This document shows, piece by piece, positions 19,967 to 28,819 of a stretch of 64,000 nt of DNA (position 1 is the first letter of the stretch; each line of letters begins with the position of its first letter). The notes beneath the pieces are model-generated. The model was not told where the DNA came from and did not search any database. It saw only the letters and a program-made list of their open reading frames with translations. Where the stretch lies: contig CAVVDM010000015.1 of the NCBI GenBank assembly GCA_963746885.1, positions 328,493 through 392,492 on the forward strand, written 5' to 3'. The position numbers and the translations under genes are program-made. Origin of the DNA: DATARH01 sp963746885 (GTDB lineage Bacteria; Pseudomonadota; Alphaproteobacteria; ATCC43930; CGMCC-115725).

Positions 19967-21399
19967 AAAATCAGGCGGGTGGATCAATGGCGCCCAGTCG
20001 CGATACCATGTCGTCGTACCGTCGGGTCTGTCTTCAAGCGTGATCGCCTCGGCAGCTAGCTCTGCGCGGATACGGTCGGCATCGGCAAATCGGCGCTCGC
20101 GCCTTGCCTTTGTGCGTTCATCGACCCGTCGATTGATCGAATTAGTCTCATCATCGACATCGCCTTGCCGCCAAGTGCCTTGCAACAAACCGAGAAGCGC
20201 AGCTCCGCTTCTCAACGCGCTCTGCAAAGTGGCAAGCCGATCAGGATCGGTGGTCTTGTTGATCTCGCTCGCAAGCGAATGGAGCACAACCAGGGCCAAT
20301 GGGGTGTTCAGATCATCCTCTAACGCCCCTACGACGCTCCCCGCCATCGATGCCTGCCCTTGTCCACTTGGCAGCGCCAGCACCCGGTAAAATCGATCCA
20401 GCGCTGAGCGTGCTTGACTGAGTTTCTCGTCGGTCCAGTCGAGCGGATCGCGGTAGTGGGTTGATAACAGGGCGAGGCGGATCGCTTCGCCCTCTAATCC
20501 TCGATCTGACCCTGCCTCCAAAAGCTCGTGCACGGTGACGAAATTGCCGAGGGATTTCGACATCTTGGTGCTGTCGACGCTGAGGAAGCCGTTGTGCACC
20601 CAGAAATTGACGAACGGTTTGCCGCCGTGGGCGCATTCGCTTTGCGCTAGTTCGTTCTCGTGGTGCGGGAAGATCAGGTCGAGGCCGCCGCCGTGGATGT
20701 CGAAGCTGTCGCCGAGATGGGCTTCGCTCATCGCCGAGCATTCGATGTGCCAGCCCGGCCGGCCGCGCCCCCACGGGCTGTCCCAGCCCGGCTGGTCGGG
20801 GCTCGACGGCTTCCACAGCACGAAATCGCCGGGGTCTTTCTTGTAGGGCGCGACCTCGACCCGGGCGCCGGCGATCATCTCCTGGCGGCTGCGCCGCGAC
20901 AGCCGGCCATAGCCCGGCCACGAGGCGACGCAAACAGCACATGCCCCTCGGCGGCGTAAGCGTGGCCCTGCCCGATCAGCCGCTCGATCATCGCGATCAT
21001 CTGCGGGATGTGCTCGGTGGCACGCGGCTCGACGTCGGGCGGCAGCGCGCCGAGCGCCGCCATGTCCTCGTGAAAGATCGCCGTCGTGCGCTCGGTCAGG
21101 GCCGCGATCGGCTCGCCGGTCTCGCGTGCCGCGGCGATGATTTTGTCGTCGATGTCGGTGATGTTGCGGACGTATTTGACGTGATCCGCGCCGTACTGGT
21201 GGCGCAGCACGCGGTAGAGCTGATCGAATACGACGACGGCGCGGGCGTTGCCGATATGGGCAAAGTCATAGACCGTCGGGCCGCAGACATACATGCGCAC
21301 CATCTCGCGGTCGAGCGGCTCGAATGTTTCCTTGCGGCGGGTCAGCGAGTTGTAGAGGGCGAGCGGCATGGGCGGCGGCAGGCTTTCATGATCCGTCAT
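19865..21399 (-). CDS. cysS: Cysteinyl-tRNA synthetase (frame broken near 20928)
   Basis: Class I synthetase charging tRNA-Cys. The N-terminal part has CGPTVYDFAHIGNARAVVV (zinc Cys plus HIGH-type motif). The C-terminal part has WHIECSAMSEAHLGDSFD, GGGLDLIFPHHENELAQSE and the KMSKS loop (STKMSKSLGN). One base is missing at about 20928: restoring a G turns the junction into FAVASWPGYGRLSRRS, exactly family-like. A broken cysS would normally be lethal, so this is most likely an assembly error. The last roughly 30 residues come from a repeat (19864-19966). Confidence 0.9.
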
Positions 21400-21483
21400 C
21401 CGGCGCAGGCGGGGACGACATTGTCTTTGCGGGCTAGGTACTAAATTGCCTTGGCCGTGTTGTTGGCAAGGGCGACGAGCGCG

Positions 21484-22224
21484 TTACCGCCTCTCACGCG
21501 CGCTGCGGGCGGCGTCGCGGTAGGCCTGCATGCGCTGGCGCAGCCCGGGACGGCTCGCGCTTTCGACCAATGCCGCCATGTCGGCCTCGGCGTGGCGCGC
21601 CACCGTCAGGCCGAGGAGCGACGCGGCCGCGTCGCGCGTGAGGGCGTTGCCGCCGCTCGCGGTCGCGATCGCCTTGGGCCAGGACGGCTCGGGCGCGATG
21701 TCGGTGGCAAAGCCGATGGCGCGCGCCAACTCGGCGTCGAACGTGCGGTCTTCCAGCAGCAGCAGCCGCGCCACATCGTTGCCGACCCGGTCGGCGAGGC
21801 GCCTTGTGCCGAGCGCCACGCCGAAACGCCAGCCGGGCATGCGGAAGGTCGCCTCCGGTGCGGCGATGCGGTGCTGCGCGGCGCAGAACAGGTCGGCTCC
21901 GGCGCCGACTACCCGCCCCTTGGCGAGCGCCATGACCGGCACCGGCAATTCGTAGATCCGCTGCAGCAGCAGCTCGATCCGCACGAAGCGCAGCAGCAGA
22001 TCGCCGTCGCTGGCCTGGTCGAGCCCCGACAGGTCGAAGCCGGTGCACAGATGCCGCCCCTCGCCACCGATTACGATCAGCCCGGCATCCTCGCCCGGCG
22101 CGCGCGCGATCGCCGCCAGCAGCGCCTCGACCGTCACCGCATCGAGCGCATTGCCGCGCTCGGGCCGGTTCAGGGTCAGGATCACCACCTCGCCCGCGCG
22201 TTCCTGGAGCAGCGTGTCGGCCAT
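21484..22224 (-). CDS. Enoyl-CoA hydratase/isomerase family protein
   Basis: Crotonase-fold protein of 246 residues. It contains VVILTLNRPERGNALD and the oxyanion-hole segments GRHLCTGFDLSGL and GRVVGAGADLFCAAQHRIA. The usual acid residues of the hydratase active site are not evident, so hydratase activity is unsure. The ATG at 22224 has GGAAGAGG upstream. It is divergent from the SDR at 22413. Confidence 0.85.
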   Translation of the reverse strand: MADTLLQERAGEVVILTLNRPERGNALDAVTVEALLAAIARAPGEDAGLIVIGGEGRHLCTGFDLSGLDQASDGDLLLRFVRIELLLQRIYELPVPVMALAKGRVVGAGADLFCAAQHRIAAPEATFRMPGWRFGVALGTRRLADRVGNDVARLLLLEDRTFDAELARAIGFATDIAPEPSWPKAIATASGGNALTRDAAASLLGLTVARHAEADMAALVESASRPGLRQRMQAYRDAARSARERR

Positions 22225-22412
22225 TCGCCTCTTCCGCGATAATCGCAAAGTCTAGGGCGGTCGCGCTGGCGCCGCAAACGGTGGCGCCAAGGCGTCGGCG
22301 GACGCACGCTTTGCTCGCCTCGGCCGGGCAAACTGCGCAATATCCACACGATAATGATTCGCCGCGCATAAACCGCCCGGGTTTGCCGGTAAATCCGCCC
22401 AGGAGGCCCGCC

Positions 22413-23198
22413 ATGCCGACCACTGCCAACCCGTTTGCCGCCTTGCGCCTCGACGGCAAGATCGCCGTCGTCACCGGCGGCGCGCGCGGCATCGGCCGGG
22501 CCGCCGCGGCAAATCTGGTTGCCGCCGGCGCCGCCGTCGCCCTGATCGACCGCGACAGCACCGCCGCCGAGGCGACCGCGCGGGCGATCGCCACAGACGA
22601 ACCGGCGGTCTCGGCGCACGTCGCCGATGTGACCGACGAAGCCTCGCTCCAACGCGCGTTCGCCACCGTGATCGAGCACCGCGGCGGCATCGACATCCTG
22701 GTCAACAGCGCCGGCATCGGGCTGCGCCACGCGGCGCTCGATCACCCGCTGGCCGATTGGGACAAGGTCGTCGCGGTCAACCTGACCGGGGTGTTCCTGT
22801 GCTCGCGCATCGCCGCGCGCAGCATGATGCACCGCGGTGGCGGCGCGATCGTCAACCTCGCGTCGATCATGGGGCTCTCGGGCGGCGGCATCTACCCCAA
22901 CGTCTCCTATCAGGCGACCAAGGGCGCCGTGGTCAATATGACTCGGGCGTTGGCTGTCGAGTGGGCGCAATCGCGCATCCGGGTCAACGCGGTGGCACCG
23001 ACCTGGGTGCGCACCGACCTGACCGCCGGTTTGCTCGACCAGCCCGGCATCGTGGAGCGGATCGCCGCGCTGACGCCGCTGCGCCGCCTCGCCACGCCCG
23101 AGGAGGTGGCCCACGCGATCCTGTTTCTCGCCAGCCCCGCCGCTTCGATGATCACCGGTCACACCCTGCCGGTCGACGGCGGCTTTCTGGCGCAATAG
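22413..23198 (+). CDS. SDR family oxidoreductase
   Basis: Classical short-chain dehydrogenase, 261 residues. Cofactor motif TGGARGIGRAAA, NSAGIG after strand 4, and catalytic Ser and SYQATKGAV (YxxxK) are present. AGGAGG at 22401 precedes the ATG at 22413. The C-terminal DGGFLAQ is the usual SDR ending. The substrate is not evident. It is followed by an independent promoter and leader. Confidence 0.9.
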   Translation: MPTTANPFAALRLDGKIAVVTGGARGIGRAAAANLVAAGAAVALIDRDSTAAEATARAIATDEPAVSAHVADVTDEASLQRAFATVIEHRGGIDILVNSAGIGLRHAALDHPLADWDKVVAVNLTGVFLCSRIAARSMMHRGGGAIVNLASIMGLSGGGIYPNVSYQATKGAVVNMTRALAVEWAQSRIRVNAVAPTWVRTDLTAGLLDQPGIVERIAALTPLRRLATPEEVAHAILFLASPAASMITGHTLPVDGGFLAQ

Positions 23199-23219
23199 AG
23201 AATTGCGGCAATCGAACCC

Positions 23220-23247
23220 TTGCATCCCGCGCCGGCGCGGCTAGATT
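23220..23247 (+). promoter_or_regulatory. Candidate promoter of a leaderless attenuator transcript
   Basis: TTGCAT (23220-23225) and TAGATT (23242-23247) are spaced by 16 nt. The hexamer ends 7 nt before the leader ATG at 23255, so transcription would begin at or next to the start codon. Confidence 0.55.
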
Positions 23248-23254
23248 GGCGGCG

Positions 23255-23329
23255 ATGATCCAGGTCAGGCCGGGTTCCGGCCAACACCGCGCGCGATTTT
23301 GGTACCGCTGGTACATGCCGGCGGCCTAG
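23255..23329 (+). CDS. Candidate aromatic-amino-acid leader peptide (24 aa)
   Basis: A 24-residue reading frame, MIQVRPGSGQHRARFWYRWY followed by MPAA. Residues 15-20 are Phe-Trp-Tyr-Arg-Trp-Tyr. It ends 26 nt before an intrinsic terminator. GGCGGC at 23320-23325 can pair with GCCGCC in the terminator's 5' arm. A ribosome stalled at the Trp codons would leave GGCGGC free, while one at the stop codon would cover it; that is the logic of trp-type attenuation. The leaderless layout resembles trpL of Sinorhizobium meliloti. Function is inferred. Confidence 0.6.
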   Translation: MIQVRPGSGQHRARFWYRWYMPAA

Positions 23330-23355
23330 GATCGCGCACCCGCGTCGTTTTCCCG

Positions 23356-23390
23356 AAGCCGCCTCAGCAAGGCGGCTTTCGTGTTCTTGG
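23356..23390 (+). terminator. Attenuator terminator hairpin
   Basis: A 9-bp stem AAGCCGCCT / AGGCGGCTT with loop CAGCA is followed by TCGTGTTCTT. It lies between the leader peptide and the small gene at 23449. An alternative pairing of its 5' arm with 23320-23325 would block it. Confidence 0.65.
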
Positions 23391-23448
23391 GTCATCGGTC
23401 CCGAATGTCGCCGCAGCTGGAGCGGCCTCCACCAACAGGAGGTCACAG

Positions 23449-23619
23449 ATGTCGCGCAGCAATTCCCTCGGCGATTTCGACGTCATCACCGGACCGCCGG
23501 CGAAAAGCCGGTCGCTTCCCCCCGCGAACCCGCCGCGTCCCGCCGCCGCAACCGCTAGGCCGCCGCTGGCGGAGCCCGCAACGGCGTCTGGCGATGCCGG
23601 CGCCGAAACGCGGCATTAG
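23449..23619 (+). CDS. Small Pro/Ala-rich protein of unknown function (56 aa)
   Basis: A short frame with a strong AGGAGG (23437-23442) 6 nt before the ATG. The N-terminus MSRSNSLGDFDVITGPPAKS is followed by a low-complexity Pro/Ala stretch to the end. I do not recognise a family. It is the first gene after the attenuator, so it may be the main regulated gene or simply the entry to an operon with 23679 and 23982. Confidence 0.55.
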   Translation: MSRSNSLGDFDVITGPPAKSRSLPPANPPRPAAATARPPLAEPATASGDAGAETRH

Positions 23620-23678
23620 CGCTGCTCTGCGCCGCCGCGATGGACTTTGCGGCGTGGCCGCGGCTATCGTTGCGCACT

Positions 23679-23972
23679 ATGCGTTACCGCATCGAGATGT
23701 CGCAAACTCGCAAGGGCTTCGCCCGGATCAGCTTCCCGGGCCGCATCATCGCGCTTGAGGCGACGCAGCGTGTCGGCCCGGTCTGGCTGGTCGGGGTGAC
23801 CGACATGGCCGGCGAACAGGAGGGCTCGGTGACGGTGCGCGCCGACAGCGCCAGCGACGCGGTGTGGCGGGTGGCGCGCGCCACCGTCCGCGCGGTATCG
23901 CGATTGACCGACAGCCCGATCGAAGGCGAGATCAAGCCCAGTCCTGACGATTATCCCAACAACACGCGGTAG
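23679..23972 (+). CDS. Hypothetical protein (97 aa)
   Basis: A 97-residue protein starting MRYRIEMSQTRKGFARISF. Codon use matches neighbours and the stop lies 9 nt before the next ATG. No motif is recognised and no signal peptide or membrane helix is seen. The frame is open back to 23640 without a better start. Co-transcription with 23982 is likely from the spacing. Confidence 0.6.
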   Translation: MRYRIEMSQTRKGFARISFPGRIIALEATQRVGPVWLVGVTDMAGEQEGSVTVRADSASDAVWRVARATVRAVSRLTDSPIEGEIKPSPDDYPNNTR

Positions 23973-23981
23973 AGGAGCGAA

Positions 23982-25219
23982 ATGGCCCAGAGCTCAACGA
24001 GCCCAACCAACGATACGATGATCTGGAACTTCAAGCTGCTCGGGCACAACACGCTCGACGGCTTCGGCGGCATGGGCGAAGGCATGTCGTTGCAGCTCGC
24101 CAAGGACGGACGGCGCATCCTGTGGCTGGCCCACGAGAGCGCGCCGAAGAACTTCACCGGGGTCGACGTCACCGACCCGCGCGCCCCCAAGATCGTCGCC
24201 CGCGCCGACCTGCCGCAGTCGCACATGCGCTCCAATTCGCTGGAGACGGTCGGCGACATCATGGCCATCGCCTACCAGACGAAGGATGTCGGGCTGCAGC
24301 CGGCTGGGTTTGAACTGTTCGACATCTCGGTGCCGGAAAATCCGCGCAGCATCTGCTTCGTCGACCGCTCCGGGCCGGCTTCGCGCGGCGTCCACCAGCT
24401 GTGGTTCGCCGACGGCGAGACCATTCACATGAGCTCCGGCGCCGCGGATTCGCGCCCGACCCACCCCAAGGACGATCAGTTCTACCAGGCCTTCGACGTG
24501 CGCAACCCGTCAAAGCCCGTCGAGATAAGCCGCTGGTGGCTGCCCGGCACGCAGCAGGGCGACAACGTCGCCCCGCCGAAGCGCCATCCCGAAGCCAATG
24601 ACAGCGGCTTCCGCCCGCATAACACCAACGTCTATCCGCAGCGGCCGGACCGGGTTTACATGGGCTATCTCGACGGCGGCATGATCGTGCTCGACATCGC
24701 CGACAAGGCGCACCCGCAGATGGTGTCGCGCTGGGACTACCACCCGCCCAATGTCGGCTTCACCCATACCGTCGTGCCGTTCTTCGACCGCAACCTGCTG
24801 ATCGTCAGCGACGAATGCACGCGCAACGACGGCGCCGACTGGCCGAAGCTGGTGTGGATCGTCGACAACCGCACCGAGGAGAACCCGATGCCGATCGCGA
24901 CCTGCCCGATGCCGCCGGTCGAGACCTTCTCGCGCCGCGGCGGCCGCTTCGGCGCGCATAATCTGTGGGAGAACCTGCCGAAGGAAGGCTGCTGGAAGTC
25001 GGAACAGGTCGTGTTCGGCACGTTCTTCAACGGCGGCCTCCGGGCTTTCGACCTGTCGAACCCGTACCAGCCGAAGGAAGTTGCGCATTTCGTGCCGCAG
25101 GTGCCAACGCGCCGACCGGGGCGTGCCAGATCAACGACGTGTTCGTCGATGATCGCGGCATCGTGTTCTGCGTCGACCGCCACATCGGCGGCCTCTACGC
25201 CCTCGAAATGGATTTCTGA
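23982..25219 (+). CDS. LVIVD-repeat beta-propeller protein (frame broken near 25105)
   Basis: About 412 residues of beta-propeller-type repeats: TGVDVTDPRAPKIVARADL, FELFDISVPENPRSICFVD and GMIVLDIADKAHPQMVSRW are the repeating LVIVD-like units. No signal peptide is seen, so it looks cytoplasmic. At about 25105 one base is missing. The shifted frame restores NAPTGACQINDVFVDDRG and the ending GGLYALEMDF at 25219. Ligand or activity is unknown for this family. It ends an operon closed by the terminator at 25280. Confidence 0.8.
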
Positions 25220-25279
25220 GGGTTTTCGCCGAAATCATTCCCGCGCTGGCGGAACGCCAGGGTTGCAGGCAAGCCGATA

Positions 25280-25307
25280 GCCCCCGCTTCGGCGGGGGCG
25301 AATTTTT
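25280..25307 (+). terminator. Intrinsic terminator after the LVIVD-repeat gene
   Basis: Perfect 8-bp stem GCCCCCGC / GCGGGGGC with a TTCG tetraloop, followed by GAATTTTT. It lies 60 nt after the stop at 25219. Confidence 0.88.
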
Positions 25308-25321
25308 GAGGGTGCCATCGT

Positions 25322-26361
25322 TTGGCGGACACCGAACTCTTTGCCGGCAGCGACGCGAGCCGGTTCGGGCGGCGGCAGCGCCGGCCGCGCGGCGCACGCA
25401 TCCCGGTGACGGTCGTCACCGGGTTTCTCGGCTCCGGCAAGACGACGCTGATCCGCGAATTGCTGGCACGTCCTGAGGGCGCCAACACCGCCGTCGTCGA
25501 TCAACGAATATGGTGAGATTGGCATCGACAACGCCCTGTTGCGCGCGTCGAGCGACGCGACGGTGCTGCTCGGCAACGGCTGCCTGTGCTGCACCGTGCG
25601 CACCGATCTGCAGGAGAGCCTGCGCACCCTGTTCGCCGACCGGGCGCAGGGCAGGGTGCCGAGCTTTCAGCGCGTCGTGATCGAAACCAGCGGCCTCGCC
25701 GACCCCGGCCCGGTGTTGCAGACCTTCGCCAGCGACCGCGCGCTCGGCGAGGAGTTTCACCTGCAGGGGCTGGTCACCGTGGTCGACGCGCCGGGCGGCG
25801 CCGGCAATCTCGAGCACATGCCCGAGGCGCGCCAGCAGGTCGCGCTCGCCGACCGCATCGTGATGACCAAGACCGATCTTGCCGACCCGGCTGCCGCAGC
25901 GGCGCTGACCGCGCGCATCCGGGAATTGAGCGCGGCGCCGATCGTCGCGGCGATCGACGGCGTGATCGACCCGCAATTCCTGCTCGAGGAAGGCCTCGAC
26001 CTGCCGGCGCGGGTGGCCGGCCATGTGCATGACCACGCGCACGCCCACTCGCACGGGATCGACAGCTTCGCGCTGTTCTTCGATGGCGCCCTGCCGTGGC
26101 CGGTGTTCGAGCAGGCGATGGCGGTGCTGACCGCACTGCGCGGCACCGACCTGCTGCGCGTCAAGGGCCTCGTCGCGGTCGAGGGCTGCCGCGGCCCGGT
26201 GGTGATCCACGCCGTGCAGCACGTCGCGCACCGCCCGGTCGAGCTCGAGGACTTGGCCCGACGGCGACCGCCGCTCGCGCCTCGTCTTCATCACCCGCGA
26301 CCTGACGCAGCAAACGGTTGAGCAGCTGTTCGCTGCGGTCGCTGCGGTCGCCGCATCCTGA
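25322..26361 (+). CDS. CobW/COG0523 family GTP-binding metallochaperone-like protein (two frame breaks)
   Basis: G3E GTPase of the CobW/YjiA/ZNG group, which delivers metals to target proteins. Walker A is GFLGSGKTTL, the metal site is GNGCLCCTVR, the guanine motif is TKTD, and a His-rich loop HVHDHAHAHSHG links the N- and C-terminal domains. The frame needs removal of one base at about 25499 (restoring VVINEYGEIGID) and another at about 26253 (restoring WPDGDRRSRLVFITRDL), ending at 26361. The apparent start is a TTG at 25322 without a clear RBS. The metal specificity cannot be read from sequence. Confidence 0.85.
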
Positions 26362-26375
26362 GGCCGACCCCGCCC

Positions 26376-26389
26376 TTGATGTGAATCAG
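26376..26389 (+). promoter_or_regulatory. FNR/FixK-type box TTGAT-GTGA-ATCAG
   Basis: One mismatch from TTGAT-N4-ATCAA. Its centre lies 41.5 nt before a predicted start at 26424, and TACGCT at 26412-26417 occupies the -10 position. This is class II geometry for an FNR/FixK-type activator of the gene at 26459. Confidence 0.6.
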
Positions 26390-26458
26390 GGGCGGGCGCG
26401 AGACTTGCGTCTACGCTGCGCGTTCACACCTGCAGCTTCAGCCAAGGAGGATGGCCCG

Positions 26459-26746
26459 GTGATTGCGCTCAACCAGAGATTCGAAGATTTGGCGGTCACG
26501 CTCGACGGCGGGACGTTCCATGGCTGCACGTTTGTCCGCTGCCGATTGCGCTTCGGCGGGCTGGCGCTGCCCGACCTCGGCGGCAACAGCTTCGAAGCGT
26601 GCGAGTGGGATTTTGTCGGCCCGGCGCGCGACACGCTGGCCTTTTTGCAGGTGCTGTACCACGACCACGGCGGCACCGACCTGGTCGAGCGGATCTTCGC
26701 CCTCATTCGCGAGCGCCAACCGCTCGCCGGTATCGCCGTCGGGTGA
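26459..26746 (+). CDS. Small conserved-looking protein, possible FNR/FixK target (95 aa)
   Basis: The GTG at 26459 has AAGGAGG at 26444-26450, which decides the start. The 95 residues contain a short pentapeptide-like stretch (HGCTFVRCRLRFGG, NSFEACEWDF). A C-terminal helix-rich part begins near ARDTLAFLQVLYHDHGG. No family is recognised with confidence. The upstream FNR/FixK-type box suggests expression at low oxygen. It is convergent with the aldo/keto reductase, whose stop lies 5 nt away. Confidence 0.65.
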   Translation: MIALNQRFEDLAVTLDGGTFHGCTFVRCRLRFGGLALPDLGGNSFEACEWDFVGPARDTLAFLQVLYHDHGGTDLVERIFALIRERQPLAGIAVG

Positions 26747-26751
26747 GGCGG

Positions 26752-27672
26752 CTACAGCGCCTCCCATAACTGCCGGATGCGCTGCCGCTGCCGCATGTCG
26801 GGCAGACGGCCGAAACCGGATTTGAGGTCGTCCGCCATGTGCGCCGGGTTGGCGGTGGCCGGGATCACGGCGGTCACCGCCGGCTCGGCGATCAGATACT
26901 TGAGGAAGAGCTGCGCCCAGCTGGCGCAATCGAACTCGGCCGCCCATTCCGGCACGGCGCGGTCGCGCACCTGGCGGAACATGCCGCCGCTCTCGAACGG
27001 CTGGTTGACGATGACCGCGACGCCGCGGGCTGCGGCCACCGGCAATAGCCGGGTTTCGGCCTCGCGGCTCGCCAGCGAATAGCCGCACTGCACGAAGTCG
27101 ATGTCGGGCTCGCTCTCGAGGATGCGCGCCAATTCGGGCAAGGAGCCGGTCGTGTAGTGGGTGATGCCGATATAGCGGACCTGCCCCGCCTCCTTCATCC
27201 GGCGCAATGTCGCGAGATGGGTGCGCCAGTCGAGGAGGTTGTGGATCTGGATCAGATCGAGGACCGGGCTCCGCAGCAATTCGGCCGAGCGGCGCATCTG
27301 CGCGATGCCCTGCTCGCGTCCGCTGGTCCACACCTTGGTCGCGAGAAAGACTCGCGGGCGCAGGCCCGTTTCGGCGACAAGGTCGCCGGTCACCGCCTCG
27401 GCGCGGCCGTACATCGGCGAGGTGTCGATCATCCGGCCACCGCCGGCAACCAGCGCTTCCAGGACGGCGCGTGGTTCCTGCCGGGCCCGCGCATCGGCGC
27501 CGACATCGAACACCTGCCACGTGCCGAGCCCGACCACCGGCATCGCCTCGCCGGAGGACGGGATCGCCCGGCTGATCATCGCAGGAGCGGACATCGCGGT
27601 CCCCATTCCTGGTTGCACAAACGCAATGGCACCGGCAAGACCCCGCAGCAGCAGGTCGCGGCGATCGATCAT
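26752..27672 (-). CDS. Aldo/keto reductase with twin-arginine signal
   Basis: 306-residue AKR. The tetrad is visible as Asp and Tyr in IDTSPMYGRAE, Lys in FLATKVWT and His in DLIQIHNLLDW. The N-terminus MIDRRDLLLRGLAGAIAF carries a twin-arginine-like signal, implying periplasmic export after folding with NADPH. Its ATG overlaps the argC stop (ATGA), so it is translationally coupled to argC, an unusual partner. Substrate unknown. Confidence 0.88.
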   Translation of the reverse strand: MIDRRDLLLRGLAGAIAFVQPGMGTAMSAPAMISRAIPSSGEAMPVVGLGTWQVFDVGADARARQEPRAVLEALVAGGGRMIDTSPMYGRAEAVTGDLVAETGLRPRVFLATKVWTSGREQGIAQMRRSAELLRSPVLDLIQIHNLLDWRTHLATLRRMKEAGQVRYIGITHYTTGSLPELARILESEPDIDFVQCGYSLASREAETRLLPVAAARGVAVIVNQPFESGGMFRQVRDRAVPEWAAEFDCASWAQLFLKYLIAEPAVTAVIPATANPAHMADDLKSGFGRLPDMRQRQRIRQLWEAL

Positions 27673-28607
27673 CCGGCCCCTTGTTCGAGACCGAGCATCA
27701 GGCTGAGGTTCTGCACCGCGGCGCCCGAGGCGCCCTTGCCGAGATTGTCGAGCCGCGCCACCAATACCGCCTGACGCCGCGCCTCGTTGGCATAGACGCA
27801 CAGTTCAAGTCGGTTGGTGTCGTTGAGCGCCTCCGGCTCGAGCTTGCCGCCGGCAGCGGGCTCAACCGCCCGGACATATTCGCAACCGCGATAGAACGCG
27901 GCGAGGGCGTCATAGAGGTCGGCGCCGCGCGGTTCGCCCGGCAATGTGTCGAGATGCAGCGGCACCGAGACCAGCATGCCCTGGCGGAAATGCCCGACCG
28001 AGGGCACGAAGATCGGGCGGCGGCTGAGCCCGGCGTAAAGCTGGGTCTCCGGCACGTGCTTGTGCTCGAGGCCGAGCGCGTAAAGCTCGAAGGCCGGGCC
28101 GCCGTCATGATCATGCGCCTCGATCATCGACTTGCCGCCGCCCGAATAGCCGCTGACCGCGTTGATCGCGATCGGGTAGTCGGACGGCACCAGGCCGGCC
28201 TCGACCAGCGGCCGCAACAGGCCGATCGCGCCGGTCGGATAGCAGCCCGGGTTGGCGACCTTGCGCGCAGCGGCGATGTGCCCGACCTGGCCCGGCATCA
28301 TCTCGGGGAAGCCATAGGTCCACGCCGGATCGACCCGGTGCGCGGTGCTGGCGTCGAGCAATTTCGGCGCATCGGCGCCGAGCCCGTCGGCCAACGCCGC
28401 AGCCTCCTTCGCCGCATCGTCGGGCAGGCACAGCACGACGAGATCGACCTCGGCCATGATGTCGCGGCGCGCCGCCTTGTCCTTGCGCAACGCCGGAGGC
28501 AGGCTTTTCAACGTGATCTGCGGCAGCGCTTCGAGCCGGGTGCGGATGCCGAGGCCCGTTGTGCCGGCCTCGCCGTCGATGAACACGCTGGGCTGGTTGC
28601 TTGCCAT
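27669..28607 (-). CDS. argC: N-acetyl-gamma-glutamyl-phosphate reductase
   Basis: Third step of arginine synthesis: NADPH reduction of N-acetylglutamyl phosphate. The 312 residues begin VFIDGEAGTTGLGIRTRL (short class-2 type). The catalytic Cys is in VANPGCYPTGAIGLL, with SGYSGGGKSMIE and an HKHVPE motif following. AAGGAG lies just before the ATG at 28607. An intrinsic terminator sits only 37 nt upstream of the start and is preceded by an Arg-rich leader frame, indicating attenuation (see findings). Confidence 0.95.
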   Translation of the reverse strand: MASNQPSVFIDGEAGTTGLGIRTRLEALPQITLKSLPPALRKDKAARRDIMAEVDLVVLCLPDDAAKEAAALADGLGADAPKLLDASTAHRVDPAWTYGFPEMMPGQVGHIAAARKVANPGCYPTGAIGLLRPLVEAGLVPSDYPIAINAVSGYSGGGKSMIEAHDHDGGPAFELYALGLEHKHVPETQLYAGLSRRPIFVPSVGHFRQGMLVSVPLHLDTLPGEPRGADLYDALAAFYRGCEYVRAVEPAAGGKLEPEALNDTNRLELCVYANEARRQAVLVARLDNLGKGASGAAVQNLSLMLGLEQGAG

Positions 28608-28643
28608 CGTTTCGCTCCTTACCGAGAAACCTTGCCGGGCAAC

Positions 28644-28673
28644 AAAAAAACCCGCCGGTGGCAAACCGGCGGG
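28644..28673 (-). terminator. Terminator in the argC leader (candidate attenuator)
   Basis: On the minus strand, stem CCCGCCGGT / ACCGGCGGG with loop TTGCC is followed by seven T. It lies 37 nt before the argC ATG. CCCCGC at its 5' arm can instead pair with GCGGGG at 28725-28720. It could also end the upstream CBS-domain transcript. Confidence 0.8.
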
Positions 28674-28701
28674 GTCCTGGCCTGTGTTACCTGGGCGCTG
28701 G

Positions 28702-28812
28702 TCAGCGGGCTTCAGGCAGCCCCGCGATGACCGGCTCGCCCCGCGCACAACGCCCGGGCCCGCCGCGCGTGCGGCGTCGGCGTCGTTCGCTGTAACGGGA
28801 TGTCGACAACAT
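28702..28812 (-). CDS. Candidate arginine leader peptide upstream of argC (36 aa)
   Basis: A 36-residue frame starting MLSTSRYSERRRRRTRGG; codons 10-14 are consecutive Arg (CGA CGC CGA CGC CGC) and ten of 36 residues are Arg. It ends 28 nt before the terminator. The ATG has no Shine-Dalgarno but a -10-like hexamer ends 7 nt upstream, so translation would be leaderless. The frame is also open upstream of the ATG, so coding evidence rests on layout and Arg content. Confidence 0.6.
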   Translation of the reverse strand: MLSTSRYSERRRRRTRGGPGRCARGEPVIAGLPEAR

Positions 28813-28819
28813 GGCGTGA

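Noticed and set aside
28644..28673. Reading the argC-leader terminator only as the end of the CBS-domain transcript
   Set aside because: It is 195 nt beyond the CBS stop and 37 nt before argC, with a promoter-like pair and Arg-rich frame between. Attenuation explains more, but the simpler role is not excluded.
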